NCBI GenBank assembly: GCA_943736015.1 | Contig: OX031072.1 | Location: 10,815,501-10,879,500, forward strand | Source: Tridacna crocea | Lineage: Eukaryota; Mollusca; Bivalvia; Cardiida; Cardiidae | Direction: 5' to 3' | DNA: 64,000 nt | Shown: positions 63,087 through 64,000 of the stretch, one piece after another | Numbering within the stretch: the first letter of the stretch is position 1 | Layout of the letters: the number at the start of each line of letters is the position of its first letter | Translations under genes and position numbers: made by a program | The notes under the pieces: generated by a model | Database searches by the model: none | What the model was told of the DNA's origin: nothing | Seen by the model: only the letters and a program-made list of their open reading frames with translations

Positions 63087-63309
63087 CCTTTTATCAAACA
63101 ACAAAAATTTAGACTTGTGCATATTGAAAACATTTGCAGATGACGAAATAGATGTGGCTCAAAAATTGAAATTTGTTTTGTAAAAAGGGTAGAGAACACT
63201 GTGGGAAAAGGAGAAAGTGCTGGTTACCAGCATTTTATCCTTTTCCCTCAATGTTTTCTAAAGACTTCTTTCTCAGGGTCGTCAAAAGTAGGGATTGTGT
63301 GGTAACGGG
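63087..63309 (-). mobile_element. M1 hairpin MITE
   Basis: TTAA at 63083-63086 and 63310-63313. Complete B-core-A copy, one mismatch in the inner hairpin. An R3 terminus (CCCCTTTTTTCCGAGCAGTG) follows. Confidence 0.92.
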
Positions 63310-63473
63310 TTAAAACCCCTTTTTTCCGAGCAGTGATCATTTAATTTTGTTTGTTGAAAGCGTAAAAACACTGGACGGTTATAGTTAGAATTAGATCTAG
63401 ACTAGTACGAATCCCAAGCACTGATGTGCCGATGCCTAATTAAAATGAGGCTAAAATTGTGTAAGTTGTCTTT

Positions 63474-63568
63474 GATAAGGTAGACAGACATTTTCTCCCT
63501 TTTCCACAAAGTTTTTTAAATGTCTTCTTTCTTGAAGCCGTCAAAAGTCGGCATTGTATGGTAAAGGG
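63474..63568 (-). mobile_element. M1 MITE, half copy
   Basis: ACATTTTCTCCCTTTTCCAC through GGCATTGTATGGTAAAGGG: right arm and A end only. Confidence 0.75.
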
Positions 63569-64000
63569 TTGAAGTACAATACGTCCATTTTGCAAATAAG
63601 ATTAGAACACCTTTTGTTTTGAGACTAAATAAGAGCATCAGTACCGCTAATTCTGAATTGCCCTTCGTATGACGTCATTGTGTTTAACGTTTCTTAAAAG
63701 AACTGAAAATACAATGAAGATGACAATCTGTTATTCCACATTCGGTCGAAGCGGAAGTCCCCCGCAAAAAAAGGAGTTTTAAGACCAGGTAAAAAGTAAA
63801 CAAAAGATAGCACGACCGGTCAACTTTGACTTACTTTAAATTTCTTCTTTTTTTTTTTCAGTGACTAACACTTGGACCGACTGTTCAATAACATAGTGTC
63901 TGCATCACAACAATTTCTGCACTGATAAATTATAGGATTTAAATATATATGATATTTAACGTATGCGTTGTACACTTTTGACCGCTAAGATTAATAATCA
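63569..64000. other. Unassigned window end
   Basis: No gene is recognised. A pyrimidine tract and CAG at about 63848-63861 could be an acceptor of a gene continuing past 64000, which is speculative. Confidence 0.3.

Overview
The window looks like animal nuclear DNA, most plausibly from a bivalve mollusc. It is AT-rich, its two host genes are cut by many introns with GT/AG junctions, and it is saturated with hairpin MITEs, tRNA-derived SINEs, Helitron-like tandem-repeat elements and a Ty3-type retrotransposon. The taxon is inferred from gene content and repeat style only; no search was run.

Two host genes lie on the + strand. ZNHIT2 (zinc-finger HIT protein, an R2TP/snRNP-assembly factor) occupies about 1443-13779. 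A zf-HIT exon, an acidic linker exon and a large terminal exon are recognisable; the start codon and probably one linker exon were not located. REV1 (Y-family translesion polymerase) runs from 25871 to 51385. I could place 20 coding exons whose phases agree throughout and sum to 3,897 nt (1,298 codons plus stop): BRCT, polymerase core with D317/D319 and D484/E485, two UBM motifs and the C-terminal interaction domain. Both act on nucleic-acid processes but there is no sign that they are functionally linked.

Between them (about 13.8-25.8 kb) is mobile DNA: two diverged copies of a 1.7-kb repeat (8222-9905 and 17820-19685, the second carrying a SINE with a 12-bp target duplication), a Ty3-like pol on the minus strand (20571-23849, intact frame, its LTR fused to the nucleocapsid end of gag), and a foldback element at 24264-25285. 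After REV1 (51.4-64 kb) I see no host gene, only repeats, including a Tc1-like transposase relic and an element with arrays of a 15-bp palindrome at both ends, inserted into a MITE.

The dominant feature is one roughly 220-bp MITE family, here called M1, with about 60 complete or broken copies. It has ends TTAACYCTTTACCA...TGGTAAAGRGTTAA and a long central hairpin. Two loci with related empty sites in this same window show that it inserts at TTAA, as piggyBac-type elements do. Its subfamilies have different hairpin sequences that stay self-complementary, copies are often chained through shared TTAA sites, and some are rearranged (two identical ends, doubled cores). A second hairpin family (M2) has similar TTAACCCTTA ends. 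This is the best candidate here for an undescribed system.
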